A stretch of DNA of 64,000 bases. Source: an uncultured Clostridia bacterium (GTDB lineage: Bacteria; Bacillota; Clostridia; Peptostreptococcales; Acidaminobacteraceae). Under the pieces are notes generated by a model. It did no database searches. It was not told the DNA's origin and saw nothing but the letters and a program-made list of their open reading frames with translations. Positions 55,435 through 64,000 of the stretch are shown here, piece by piece. Position 1 is the first letter of the stretch. Every line of letters begins with the position of its first letter. Made by a program: the position numbers and the translations under genes. Where the stretch lies: contig CAKMJV010000008.1 in NCBI GenBank assembly GCA_927417275.1, forward strand, positions 1-64,000, given 5' to 3'.

Positions 55435-56836
55435 ATCATATGGCGCTGTTATGGCCCGTAAAAATGAGATTATGAAACAGGCGATTGGCATCGACTATGC
55501 GATTTTTGAAAATGAAGGACTTGGTTTTGACTATGAACGTATGATGCGTGAAACAGGTTATACGCTAGAAGAAATGCAAGACATACAAGGGCGCACAGGT
55601 GTAGGCAATACGCCGATATTAGAAATGAAAAATTTAACGGCTTTGGCGCGAAAATTAGCACCTGAAGGCAAAGGCGCACGCATATTTATAAAAGACGAAG
55701 CGGCGAATCCATCGGGTAGTTTTAAAGCGAGAAGAGCGGCTAACGCGGTATACCATGCTAAAAAATTAGGTTATAAAGGCGTTATCGCAGCGACCAGTGG
55801 CAACTATGGTGCTGCTGTGGCATCGCAAGCGGCTATGCATGGTCTAAAATGTATCATCGTTCAGGAAACGTATGATTCTAGAGGTGTGGGTCAACCGGAG
55901 ATCGTAGAAAAAGCACGAGCTTGTGAAGCATATGGTGCAGAAGTGTTACAGTTAACCGTGGGACCGGAACTTTTTTATGAGTTTTTACTGTTGCTAGAAG
56001 AAACGGGTTATTTTAATGCGTCGCTCTATACGCCTTTTGGCATCGCAGGGGTTGAAACGCTAGGTTATGAATTAGCCGTTCAAATGCGCGAAAAATACGG
56101 AAAAGACCCAGATGTGGTTGTCTGTACCAATGCAGGTGGCGGTAATCTTACAGGGACAGCGAGAGGCCTTATTAAAGCAGGCGCGGTTGATGTAAATATC
56201 GTCGCAGCTTCTGTAGATTTGTCGGGGCTTCACATGGCAAGTGATACGCATTTTAATAAAAAGTCCTTTACCACAGGGCATACGGGATTTGGACTGCCAT
56301 TTACCACCATGCCAGATCGTTCCGATGTACCGCGTTCCGCTGCACGTCCAATGCGTTATTTGGACCGCTATGTAACCGTGACACAGGGCGAAGTATTCTA
56401 TATGACTGAGGCACTTGCACAACTTGAAGGGCTTGAAAAAGGACCTGCAGGGAACACAGCACTGGTGGCTGCATTTAGTATCGCGCAAGAAATGGATGCC
56501 GATCAAATGATCGTGGTGCAAGAGACGGAATACACAGGTGCGGGTAAGCATATTCAGCCGCAATTGTCGTTTGCAAGAGACAATGGCATCGATATACATT
56601 TCGGTGATCCTAATACACAAATTCCGGGAGAAAACATCGTTTTACCAAAGCATCCGAGTTTGATTAAAGCGGTTGATTTGGACCTTGTTAAAATTAAAAA
56701 ATCCGTGATTAAAAATGCGGTTTCAGGTTTGACGGATGTGGCGATTACACAAGAAGACCTAGACTATTTAGCCATAGAATCGAAAACAGACACAGCGTTT
56801 GTTAAAGAAGCGCTTAAAGAACTGGGCATATTATAA
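55424..56836 (+). CDS. ortB: 2-amino-4-oxopentanoate thiolase, beta (PLP) subunit
   Basis: This is the PLP-dependent large subunit of the Ort thiolase. Start is ATG at 55424 (470 residues, MKDKSYGAVMARK), with GGAGG upstream. The fold type II PLP lysine is in NPSGSFKARRA; ATSGNYGAAVAS is the Asn/Ser PLP motif, and NAGGGNLTG is the glycine-rich phosphate loop. It resembles threonine synthase-like enzymes. It is coupled to ortA by overlap. It is unusual as a CoA-dependent thiolase that uses PLP, so an active-site Cys pair is not expected. Confidence 0.92.
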   Translation: MKDKSYGAVMARKNEIMKQAIGIDYAIFENEGLGFDYERMMRETGYTLEEMQDIQGRTGVGNTPILEMKNLTALARKLAPEGKGARIFIKDEAANPSGSFKARRAANAVYHAKKLGYKGVIAATSGNYGAAVASQAAMHGLKCIIVQETYDSRGVGQPEIVEKARACEAYGAEVLQLTVGPELFYEFLLLLEETGYFNASLYTPFGIAGVETLGYELAVQMREKYGKDPDVVVCTNAGGGNLTGTARGLIKAGAVDVNIVAASVDLSGLHMASDTHFNKKSFTTGHTGFGLPFTTMPDRSDVPRSAARPMRYLDRYVTVTQGEVFYMTEALAQLEGLEKGPAGNTALVAAFSIAQEMDADQMIVVQETEYTGAGKHIQPQLSFARDNGIDIHFGDPNTQIPGENIVLPKHPSLIKAVDLDLVKIKKSVIKNAVSGLTDVAITQEDLDYLAIESKTDTAFVKEALKELGIL

Positions 56837-56884
56837 AGAGAGCAGTGCATTGGATGCGGAAAATTTAAAAATGGAGGATCAAAA

Positions 56885-57259
56885 ATGAAAGGTTTTATCA
56901 AAAGAGAAGATGACTTTGGACAAAGAAATCAACATCTTGTTGGTTTGACAGACGAACAACTTAAAGATCGGTTTTGGGAATTGGTGGAGCAGATCGTAGA
57001 TCCACTGCTTGATCTTGCGAATAAGAATACGTCACCTGCAATAGAAAGATCTGTGCTTTTACGTATGGGCTTTTCAAGTTTAGAAGCGCAACCTCTTGTA
57101 AATGGTGCAATCGATAGAGGACTGATTAATCATGGCGTCGGTCATGTGATTTATCGCATAGCCAAAGAAAAAAACTTAGACATTCGTACAGCTGGCCTTG
57201 AACTTTTAGAGGGCAAGCATTGGGATGACGCGGCTTTAATCTTCAAAGGAGGTAAATAA
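56885..57259 (+). CDS. oraS: D-ornithine 4,5-aminomutase, S subunit
   Basis: The 124-residue small subunit of the adenosylcobalamin- and PLP-dependent mutase moves the terminal amino group of D-ornithine to C4. Distinctive parts are FIKREDDFGQRNQHLVGLTD and AIDRGLINHGVGHVIYRIA. It is two bases before oraE with GGAGG upstream of the ATG. The length agrees with the known subunit of about 12-14 kDa. Confidence 0.94.
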   Translation: MKGFIKREDDFGQRNQHLVGLTDEQLKDRFWELVEQIVDPLLDLANKNTSPAIERSVLLRMGFSSLEAQPLVNGAIDRGLINHGVGHVIYRIAKEKNLDIRTAGLELLEGKHWDDAALIFKGGK

Positions 57260-57261
57260 AC

Positions 57262-59484
57262 ATGAAAGCACTTGAGATTAATCAAAAAATAGACGTAAAA
57301 GAAATTTTACAAGACCTTGAAAATTATAGACCAAAGCGTAGAGGTTGGACGTGGAGAGAAAAAAGTGAGAAGCAAGTTTACGGTCCTTTTGAATTCTCGG
57401 ACATGTCAACACCACTTAAAAACTATATTCCCATGCCTGCAGCGCAGTATTTTGGCAATATCGATCCACAACCCAACAACACCATAACCACTGAGATTGC
57501 ATCCGGTAGATTTGAAGACGATATCCGTCGTATGCGTATGGCGGCTTGGCATGGTGCGGACCATATCATGGTTATCCGTACGGCAGGTCAATCGCATTTT
57601 GATGGCTTAATCGAAGGCACACCACAAGGTATTGGCGGTGTTGCCATCTCTAGAAAGCAAGTTAGAGCGCATAGAAAAGCACTTGATTTAATCGAAGATG
57701 AAGTAGGCAGACCGATTAATTACCATTCATATGTATCGGGTGTTGCAGGTCCAGATGTAGCGGTTATGCTGGCAGAAGAAGGCGTAAACGGCGCACATCA
57801 AGACCCTCAATACAATGTGTTATACAGAAACATCAATATGGTGCGTTCATTTGTCGATGCAGCAGAGTCAAAAAAAGTTATGAGTTGGGCTCAAATGGCG
57901 CAAATCGATGGCGCACATAATGCAAATGCTACGGCAAGAGAAGCTTGGAAAGTAATGCCTGAACTTATGGTTCAACATGGCATTAACTCACTTTATTCAT
58001 TCAAAGTAGGGATGCCAAAAGCGAATATCGCACTTTCTACAGTGCCACCAACTTCTTCACCAGCACCTTGTGTAAAATTAGATTTACCCTATGCGGTTGC
58101 CCTTCGTGATTTATTTACAGAGTATAAAATGCGTGCGCAAATGAATACGAAGTACATCACATCGTCGTCAAGAGAAGCGACTGTAACGCATGTTATGAAT
58201 ATGATGATTTCTCGTATGACATCTGCGGATATTCAATCGACCATCACACCAGACGAAGGTCGAAATGTGCCTTGGCATATGTACAACATCGAAGCGTGTA
58301 ATACAGCGAAGCAGACTTTGGTTGGCTTAGATGGATTAATGGACATGATCGAACTTAAATCAGATGGCTATTTAAGAGATAAAGCAAGAGAACTTAAAGA
58401 ACGTGCAGTCCTTTATTTAGAAGAAATTATTAATGCTGGTGGCTATTTTAATGCAGTAGAGCAAGGTTTCTTTGTTGACTCAGGTATGTATCCAGAACGT
58501 AATGGCGATGGTATCGGTCGTAAAATAGATGGCGGTGTTGGTGCGGGCAGTGTTTACGAACGTGCTGCGGATTATATGGCGCCAGTTACAGCGCACTATG
58601 GCTATAACAACGTGGCACAATATGATCCTTCTGCTGTTGAAAACCCATCAAAATTAATCGATGGTTGTACATTTGAAAAACCAGAAAAAATCGTTTATAT
58701 CGATGAACTCGATGAAAACGATAACGTAAACGTACGTATGGCAGAGTCTGAGAAGTATAGAGGACCACATGGCGATGCACAGTTCGTTAAACCTGAGGTA
58801 CAGTGGTTGGGTGATGGCGTGGTTCAAGTGGAAATTATGTTGCCAGTTGCACTGCGTACGGCACAATATGCGGCGATTGAGTTTGCTAAAAAGATGAACT
58901 TAAAAGACGTCGAAGTGATTCACATCGAACAAATGCACTTGGTTGAAGGCACGCGCGTTCAACTAAAAGGCGTATTGGATATGGACCTCGATTTAACAAA
59001 ACTCGTTATTCCACCAGAGCCAGAAGTCATGAGCGACGATGAAATCAGAGAAGAATTTGATGTTCATCCGATTAAAATCGTGGCGGGTACTGTGGGTCAA
59101 GATGAGCACTCTGTAGGACTAAGAGAAGTCATCGACATCAAGCATGGCGGCATCGAAAAATATGGCTGTGATGTGGAGTATCTAGGCACTTCAGTACCGA
59201 TTGAAAAATTAGTAGATGCAGCGATCGAAATGAATGCAGATGTTATTTTAGCATCGACGATCATCTCACATGACGATGTTCACTACAAAAATATGAAGCG
59301 CATCCACGAATATGCTGTGGAAAAAGGCGTTAGAGATCGTTTTATCATTTGTGCAGGTGGTACGCAAGTTACTGCAGAAGTAGCAAGAGAGAACGGCATG
59401 GACGAAGGCTTTGGTCGATATGATCGCGGCGTAAACGTGGCGACGTTCCTCGTTAAAACGAGAAGAGAAAAACGCAACAAGTAA
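57262..59484 (+). CDS. oraE: D-ornithine 4,5-aminomutase, E subunit
   Basis: This catalytic subunit of 740 residues carries a TIM-barrel core and a C-terminal Rossmann B12 domain. The cobalamin motif is DEHSVGLREV (DxHxxG, about residue 616), with HGGIEKYGCDVEYLG and CAGGTQVTAEVAREN as the other base-off B12 features. PLP binds via a lysine in the Rossmann domain in the studied enzyme. Product is (2R,4S)-2,4-diaminopentanoate, the Ord substrate. A terminator follows it, so the two downstream genes may be expressed at a lower level. Confidence 0.96.
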   Translation: MKALEINQKIDVKEILQDLENYRPKRRGWTWREKSEKQVYGPFEFSDMSTPLKNYIPMPAAQYFGNIDPQPNNTITTEIASGRFEDDIRRMRMAAWHGADHIMVIRTAGQSHFDGLIEGTPQGIGGVAISRKQVRAHRKALDLIEDEVGRPINYHSYVSGVAGPDVAVMLAEEGVNGAHQDPQYNVLYRNINMVRSFVDAAESKKVMSWAQMAQIDGAHNANATAREAWKVMPELMVQHGINSLYSFKVGMPKANIALSTVPPTSSPAPCVKLDLPYAVALRDLFTEYKMRAQMNTKYITSSSREATVTHVMNMMISRMTSADIQSTITPDEGRNVPWHMYNIEACNTAKQTLVGLDGLMDMIELKSDGYLRDKARELKERAVLYLEEIINAGGYFNAVEQGFFVDSGMYPERNGDGIGRKIDGGVGAGSVYERAADYMAPVTAHYGYNNVAQYDPSAVENPSKLIDGCTFEKPEKIVYIDELDENDNVNVRMAESEKYRGPHGDAQFVKPEVQWLGDGVVQVEIMLPVALRTAQYAAIEFAKKMNLKDVEVIHIEQMHLVEGTRVQLKGVLDMDLDLTKLVIPPEPEVMSDDEIREEFDVHPIKIVAGTVGQDEHSVGLREVIDIKHGGIEKYGCDVEYLGTSVPIEKLVDAAIEMNADVILASTIISHDDVHYKNMKRIHEYAVEKGVRDRFIICAGGTQVTAEVARENGMDEGFGRYDRGVNVATFLVKTRREKRNK

Positions 59485-59487
59485 TGC

Positions 59488-59536
59488 AAAAGCTTAGCGC
59501 GGCCTTATACGATAGTATGCCGTGCTAAGCTTTTTA
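59488..59536 (+). terminator. Terminator-like hairpin after oraE
   Basis: AAAAGCTTAGCGCGGC / GCCGTGCTAAGCTTTT forms a 16-bp stem (one G-U) followed by T residues. It lies inside the ornithine operon, between oraE and the reactivase gene, and probably allows partial read-through. Confidence 0.88.
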
Positions 59537-59555
59537 TCAAAGTGGAGGTTGAGAG

Positions 59556-60926
59556 ATGAAAATTGATGTGCTAGTCGCTGAAATAGGCAGTACCACCACC
59601 GTTGTTAACGCATTTAATGGAATTGATACGGATCATCCGATATTTGTCGGTCAAGGACAAGCGCCCACCAGTGTATTGGCAGGTGATGTACGCATCGGGC
59701 TTCATCAAGCCATAGATGATTTAGGAAAGTCGCTGAATAGCGAGGTACAGTATGAAAAATTATTAGCAACCAGCAGTGCTGCAGGCGGCTTAAAGATGAC
59801 CGTGCATGGCCTTGTCTATGACATGACGGTTAAAGCGGCTAAGGAAGCGGCGTTAGGTGCAGGTGCAAATATTCACATGGTCACTGCGGGTAAACTCAGG
59901 CGTACCGACCTCGCTCAAATACAAGCGATAAAACCCAATATCATCATGATTGCCGGAGGGGTCGACTACGGTGAGTTAGAGACTGCCCTTTTTAATGCAG
60001 AAAAAATAGTGGCTCTCCCACTGGATGTCCCCGTACTATATGCAGGCAACGTTCAAAATCAAGAAGAAATCAAATTGATATTCAGAGAAGCGGGGAAAGA
60101 AGACCAACTTTTTATCGTGGAAAACGTCTATCCGAAAATAGATTTACTTAATGTAGAACCTGCAAGAAAAGTGATTCAAGACATCTTTGAAAGGCACATC
60201 ATCCATGCGCCAGGTATGGAGCACATTAGAGAAATGGTATCGGGAACGATTATTCCCACACCAGGCGCTGTCATGGAAGCCTCTAAATGCTTGAAGCAGG
60301 CAATTGGTGATTTGGTTACTGTCGATGTTGGTGGCGCAACCACGGACATTCATTCTGTTACTGAAGGAAAAGATGAAATTTCTAGATTATTAATTGCACC
60401 CGAGCCGGTTGCCAAAAGAACGGTTGAAGGCGATCTTGGCGTCTATATTAACATGCTCAACATCGTTGAACTCATCGGTCGAGAAACGCTAATGACACAA
60501 CTTGAAATAGAGTCAGACACATTAGAAGCACTCATCGAAAATCATGTGGCGATTCCACAAACCCCTTTGCAGATTAAATTTGTAGAAAGACTCACCCAAG
60601 AGGCGATAAAAATAGCCATAACGCGACATGCAGGTGGATTTAGAACCCTATATGGGGGTGGCGGTAAAAAAACATATGCTGAAGGCAAGGATTTAACGGG
60701 CATAAAATACATCATCGGAACAGGAGGGGCTTGTACGCGGTTGCCAAACCGTGTAGAATTACTAAAAGAAGTGATGAAAAACACTTTAGGTGATAAGTTG
60801 CTACCCACCAGTGATGCGGTCATTTGTATCGATCATGATTATATTATGGCTTCATTAGGTGTGCTTTCTAAAGCACATGAAGCATCAGCATTGATCCTTA
60901 TGAAAAAATCTTTGAATATAGATTAG
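59556..60926 (+). CDS. GlmL/MutL-type ASKHA ATPase, probable ornithine mutase reactivase
   Basis: The 456-residue protein has actin/Hsp70-like ATPase motifs: VLVAEIGSTTTVVNAF (phosphate 1), VTVDVGGATTDIHSV (phosphate 2) and a late GTGGACTRLPN (adenosine site). It is the glutamate-mutase MutL/GlmL family, whose members sit beside B12 mutases and are thought to exchange damaged cobalamin. Here it lies between oraE and orr, so OraSE is the likely client. Direct proof of reactivase activity for this group is limited, so the role is inference. Confidence 0.88.
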   Translation: MKIDVLVAEIGSTTTVVNAFNGIDTDHPIFVGQGQAPTSVLAGDVRIGLHQAIDDLGKSLNSEVQYEKLLATSSAAGGLKMTVHGLVYDMTVKAAKEAALGAGANIHMVTAGKLRRTDLAQIQAIKPNIIMIAGGVDYGELETALFNAEKIVALPLDVPVLYAGNVQNQEEIKLIFREAGKEDQLFIVENVYPKIDLLNVEPARKVIQDIFERHIIHAPGMEHIREMVSGTIIPTPGAVMEASKCLKQAIGDLVTVDVGGATTDIHSVTEGKDEISRLLIAPEPVAKRTVEGDLGVYINMLNIVELIGRETLMTQLEIESDTLEALIENHVAIPQTPLQIKFVERLTQEAIKIAITRHAGGFRTLYGGGGKKTYAEGKDLTGIKYIIGTGGACTRLPNRVELLKEVMKNTLGDKLLPTSDAVICIDHDYIMASLGVLSKAHEASALILMKKSLNID

Positions 60927-60935
60927 GAGGCACTC

Positions 60936-61997
60936 ATGTATCCAAGAGTTGTGATTGATGAAAAAAAATTGTATCAAAACATGAAACGAATCGTTGAAAT
61001 GGCATCCCTTAAGGGTATCGGTGTGTTTGTGGTGACCAAAGTACATTCAGCAGATGTCAAATTGGCTCAAATTTGTCTGGATGCGGGCGCTACTGGACTT
61101 GCGGATTCGCGTATCCAGAATCTAAAGAAGTTCAAAGACTTACCTTGTGATAAAATATTGCTTCGTCTGCCCATGCACTCAGAAGTTGAAGAAGTCGTGG
61201 CATATGCAGACATCAGTTTTAATTCGGAACTTTCTACGTTAGATAAATTAAATCTAGCAGCCAGCAAAGCAAACAAAACACATAGAGTGGTCATCATGTT
61301 TGATTTGGGCGACTTAAGAGAAGGTTTCTTGCCGGAACAAGTGGATGAAGTCATCCCTCAAATCTTAAAATATAACGCTTTAAAAGTTGAGGGGATTGCG
61401 GTGAACTTAACGTGTTATGGTGGCGTAATTCCGACACCAGATAATTTGGGTGAATTGGTAGCACTTGCAGATCACATCGAAAGCACATACGACATCAAGC
61501 TAAACATCATTTCTGGCGGGAACTCAAGCAGCATTTATTTACTCGAAAATGGCCAAATGCCTGAACGTATAAATAATTTGAGAATTGGTGAAGGTGTTGT
61601 ACTTGGGCGTGAAGCGGCATATGGAGAACCGATTAAAGGGACACATGATGATGCCTTTGTTCTTGAAGCGCAGATTGTGGAGTTGAAAGAGAAAACGTCG
61701 ATGCCGAGAGGCATCATCGGTATGGATGCTTTTGGTGGAAAACCAGTTTTTGAAGACAAAGGAAAAATGATTCGCGGCATCGTCGCAGTAGGCAGACAAG
61801 ATGTAGACCATACGGCTTTATTCCCTACGGATCAAGGCATCGAAATAATAGGTGCATCCAGTGATCATATGATCCTTGATCTCACACATGCAAACTCAAA
61901 TTACGCGGTGGGTGATGTGGTTTCATTTAAGATGGAATACGGTGCGATGCTAAAATTATTTACATCAGAATACATCGAGCGGTATTATTTAGGTTAA
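60936..61997 (+). CDS. orr: Ornithine racemase
   Basis: The 353-residue PLP racemase of the alanine racemase fold (type III) starts MYPRVVIDEKKLYQNM. VFVVTKVHSADV holds the PLP lysine in its VTK motif. LTCYGGVIPTPDN and ISGGNSSSIYLL are conserved blocks, and NNLRIGEGVVLGREA ends the barrel. It converts L-ornithine to the D-form used by OraSE. Assignment over alanine racemase rests on length and operon context. It ends the operon; a terminator follows. Confidence 0.92.
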   Translation: MYPRVVIDEKKLYQNMKRIVEMASLKGIGVFVVTKVHSADVKLAQICLDAGATGLADSRIQNLKKFKDLPCDKILLRLPMHSEVEEVVAYADISFNSELSTLDKLNLAASKANKTHRVVIMFDLGDLREGFLPEQVDEVIPQILKYNALKVEGIAVNLTCYGGVIPTPDNLGELVALADHIESTYDIKLNIISGGNSSSIYLLENGQMPERINNLRIGEGVVLGREAAYGEPIKGTHDDAFVLEAQIVELKEKTSMPRGIIGMDAFGGKPVFEDKGKMIRGIVAVGRQDVDHTALFPTDQGIEIIGASSDHMILDLTHANSNYAVGDVVSFKMEYGAMLKLFTSEYIERYYLG

Positions 61998-61998
61998 T

Positions 61999-62038
61999 AA
62001 TAGGGTCATTCAATATCAATTTTGAATGACCCTATTTT
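61999..62038 (+). terminator. Terminator of the ornithine operon
   Basis: AATAGGGTCATTCAA / TTGAATGACCCTATT forms a perfect 15-bp stem with an eight-base loop, followed by TTCT. Confidence 0.92.
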
Positions 62039-62115
62039 CTAGGTTTGTTGTTACAGATAAAATCTATCGGGTATAAGCGCATTAGTAGGTTGCCCATAGA
62101 ATTGCGAGGTGTTCA

Positions 62116-63297
62116 ATGAAAACCATTCTCTTTATTGATGATGAAAGTAATATACTACGCGCGCTAAACCGTGTTTTCAGAAATTTGGAATTTTCATGTT
62201 ATTATGCAAATGGCATAAAGGAAGCCATCGATGTCTTTTTGAAAATCGATCAATTGGATATGCTTATAACCGATATAAAAATGCCCTATTTTGATGGGAT
62301 ACGCGTACTGAAACTCTTTAAAGAAGCTTCCCCTGAAACCATACGCGTAGGCATAACAGGGTATGCATCTGCATCGAGCATTACGGAAGCTGTAAGTAAG
62401 AATTTAGCGAAACAGTATTATTATAAACCTTGGAATAACGACGAACTCATAGAGAGCATACGGAAAATGTTTGCGCTAGAAGATCGATTAAAACATACGA
62501 AACTTTTTAACGTGATTCAGCAATTTGAGGGGATTAAAACCATTCCTAAGTTGTACAATGCACTTAATCTTTATATCCAGCGCGATAAGAGCATCGAAGA
62601 AATAACGGGCATCATAGAACAAGATCCAGCAATTGCATCAAATGTCCTTAGAATCGCCAATTCGGCTTTTTATGCAGCAAAAACGGGTAATATTCAACAA
62701 GCCATTATGTATATTGGGTTAAATAATTTAAAGCAAATAGTATTATCATATGAGATCTCACAGATGAAAGCGGGGCTTTTTAATAAATGTGAATTCATAT
62801 GGACACATTCAAACCGAACCAACTTGATTTTTCAAGACTTGTATGTCAAATACTACAAAGTAAAAGTGCCAGCGATAATCAGCTCAGCGGGAATTGTTCA
62901 CGACATTGGTAAAATAATTATGTTGCAAATTTTTGGAATAGATTATTATAATAAAATAATACTAAATCCCACAGAGGCAGTAGACTTGCTAAAACTTGAG
63001 CGGGATCTTTATGAAATAGATCATTCTGAATTGGGCGGTTATTTTTTGAATTGGTGGGCGTTTCCACTTGATTTGGTGGAAATCACACTCTACCATCATA
63101 CGCCTGACGCCCCAGAAATTGCCAACAAAGCGTTTGTAGCGCTTATGTGTATGGCTTCACATATAGAAGAAAACGAATCAATCGTACTCAGTGAAGCCTT
63201 TATGAATGCCATGGACATCTTAAAAGTGGGAGAGCCTTTTTACTTAGAGATTCAGGAAAAATATCACACGCAAGATAACACGATTGAAAATAATTAG
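62116..63297 (+). CDS. Response regulator with HDOD output domain
   Basis: In this 393-residue protein a receiver domain comes first: acidic pair in LFIDDES, phosphoacceptor Asp in LITDIKMP, Lys in YYKPW. An HDOD domain follows (about 145-350) with PKLYNALNL, IIEQDPAIASNVLRIANSAF and GIVHDIGKIIML. HDOD proteins are regulators related to HD hydrolases; this one has the HD pair but lacks a GYP motif. Output is not known. It is followed 12 bases later by a second receiver-domain gene, so both are likely one signalling unit. Confidence 0.9.
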   Translation: MKTILFIDDESNILRALNRVFRNLEFSCYYANGIKEAIDVFLKIDQLDMLITDIKMPYFDGIRVLKLFKEASPETIRVGITGYASASSITEAVSKNLAKQYYYKPWNNDELIESIRKMFALEDRLKHTKLFNVIQQFEGIKTIPKLYNALNLYIQRDKSIEEITGIIEQDPAIASNVLRIANSAFYAAKTGNIQQAIMYIGLNNLKQIVLSYEISQMKAGLFNKCEFIWTHSNRTNLIFQDLYVKYYKVKVPAIISSAGIVHDIGKIIMLQIFGIDYYNKIILNPTEAVDLLKLERDLYEIDHSELGGYFLNWWAFPLDLVEITLYHHTPDAPEIANKAFVALMCMASHIEENESIVLSEAFMNAMDILKVGEPFYLEIQEKYHTQDNTIENN

Positions 63298-63309
63298 TTG
63301 AGGTGTCCC

Positions 63310-64000
63310 ATGATCGATTACTCAAAACACACGGTTTTAATCGTGGATGATGAAGTTGAAATACTAAAGTCTTTAAATAGAGGCCTTCATTCCGAGCCTT
63401 ATAAACGCATTTTTGCTTCAAGTGGGGCACAAGCGCTCGATTTGTTTGCACGCCAAAATCAAATCAGTGTCATTATAACGGATATGCGTATGCCAGGTAT
63501 GAATGGACTCGATTTGCTAAAAAGTATTTCTGAAATCAGTCCAGAAACTGTAAAAATAGTCCTCACAGGTTATACGCAATTGCCCCAAATTTTAGCGACG
63601 ATTAATCACGTAGATGTCTATAAAATTTTGACCAAGCCTTGGGATTTAGAATCAGAGTTGAAAGTGTATATTAAAGAGGCCATAGAGATCTATGAAAAGA
63701 CCACAGCTAATAATAGTTTAATCGTAACGAGTGAAAAGAAAAGTATTTTGTATAATAAAATGTTGTCAGACAGTTATGAGAAAATAGACCATGTATTAAG
63801 GTTGTATGATGAACTTATAAAAGCGATTAATCAGCATCATTTATACACGGTACAAGCACTAAGACAAATTAAAGAGACAGATGACATCGCTAAGGTTACC
63901 AAACAGATGAACGATAGAATGCACTATTTAAACAAGATATTTGAAATGAGTAGATATGCTTTAAAACCATTCACCGTGAATGATGTAAATGATTTTATTA
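63310..64000 (+). CDS. Response regulator receiver protein, cut by window end
   Basis: The ATG at 63310 follows GAGGT. The first 230 residues are visible and the frame is open to the end. The receiver domain (about 1-125) has VLIVDDE, VIITDMRMPGMNG with the phospho-Asp, VLTGYT and LTKPWD. After it comes a helical region (about 130-230), YEKTTANNSL onward, that looks like a coiled coil or a histidine-kinase dimerisation lead-in. The output domain lies outside the window. A receiver-histidine kinase like that at 16722 is possible but cannot be confirmed. Confidence 0.85.
   Translation, partial: MIDYSKHTVLIVDDEVEILKSLNRGLHSEPYKRIFASSGAQALDLFARQNQISVIITDMRMPGMNGLDLLKSISEISPETVKIVLTGYTQLPQILATINHVDVYKILTKPWDLESELKVYIKEAIEIYEKTTANNSLIVTSEKKSILYNKMLSDSYEKIDHVLRLYDELIKAINQHHLYTVQALRQIKETDDIAKVTKQMNDRMHYLNKIFEMSRYALKPFTVNDVNDFI

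Noticed and set aside
56072..56620. A 182-codon open frame on the minus strand inside ortB
   Set aside because: It is antisense to a clear PLP enzyme gene, its translation is rich in Cys, His and Arg without domain features, and no ribosome site precedes it.
56837..57261. Cobalamin riboswitch before oraS or before metH
   Set aside because: The gaps are short and no B12-box sequence or pseudoknot-like structure was seen at either place.

Overview
This window is about 64 kb of low-GC DNA from an anaerobic Firmicute, most likely a clostridial amino-acid fermenter. The evidence is: the block ruvA-ruvB-spoIID-queA-tgt-yajC-SCIFF-SCIFF maturase-secD-secF-recJ-apt-relA-dtd, a gene order typical of Clostridia; A/T-rich intergenic DNA with strong GGAGG ribosome sites; Gram-positive protein families (HflX, ThiI without rhodanese domain, HemZ); and a complete anaerobic ornithine-degradation cluster of the Acetoanaerobium (Clostridium) sticklandii type. 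The genus is inferred only loosely; relatives of Fusibacter or Acidaminobacter would fit.

Layout. 1-405 is a perfect 131-bp inverted repeat around tRNA-Phe, with a hybrid tRNA and an orphan tRNA 3' half inside it; this may be a fold-back join. 0.36-7 kb holds a DEDD exonuclease, two nucleoside-recognition (Gate) membrane proteins, an HD-GYP phosphodiesterase, asparaginase and a cysteine desulfurase-thiI pair. 7-19.4 kb holds a class A PBP with an unusual insertion, hflX, a YigZ protein, a CoA-binding protein, nadE, yebC, a polysaccharide deacetylase, a FliB-like methylase, a soluble REC-histidine kinase, plsC and a class II aldolase. 19.4-23.5 kb is a heterodimeric ABC exporter behind a 39-codon leader ORF with competing RNA hairpins, a strong candidate for ribosome-mediated attenuation. 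23.5-29 kb is a SAM-I riboswitch followed by aspartate kinase, metF, a stand-alone MetH reactivation domain and metH. 29-50 kb is the conserved DNA repair/queuosine/Sec/stringent-response block, including the SCIFF ranthipeptide and its radical SAM maturase. 50-54 kb has an RseC-like protein, a sigma-54 enhancer-binding protein and an EAL-CBS-GGDEF protein. 54-62 kb is the ornithine operon ord-ortA-ortB-oraS-oraE-reactivase-orr, preceded by a -24/-12 promoter and three palindromes. 62-64 kb carries two response-regulator genes, the last cut by the window end.

How the parts work together. Ornithine is racemised (Orr), rearranged by the B12/PLP mutase OraSE, deaminated (Ord) and cleaved by CoA-dependent thiolysis (OrtAB) to alanine and acetyl-CoA. 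The sigma-54 activator encoded 2 kb upstream is the obvious candidate regulator. B12 chemistry recurs in MetH and OraE, each with a separate maintenance protein. Three RNA-level controls are visible in sequence: the SAM-I riboswitch, the exporter leader, and a hairpin between SCIFF and its maturase. No RNA folding or database search was run; all structures were read by eye.
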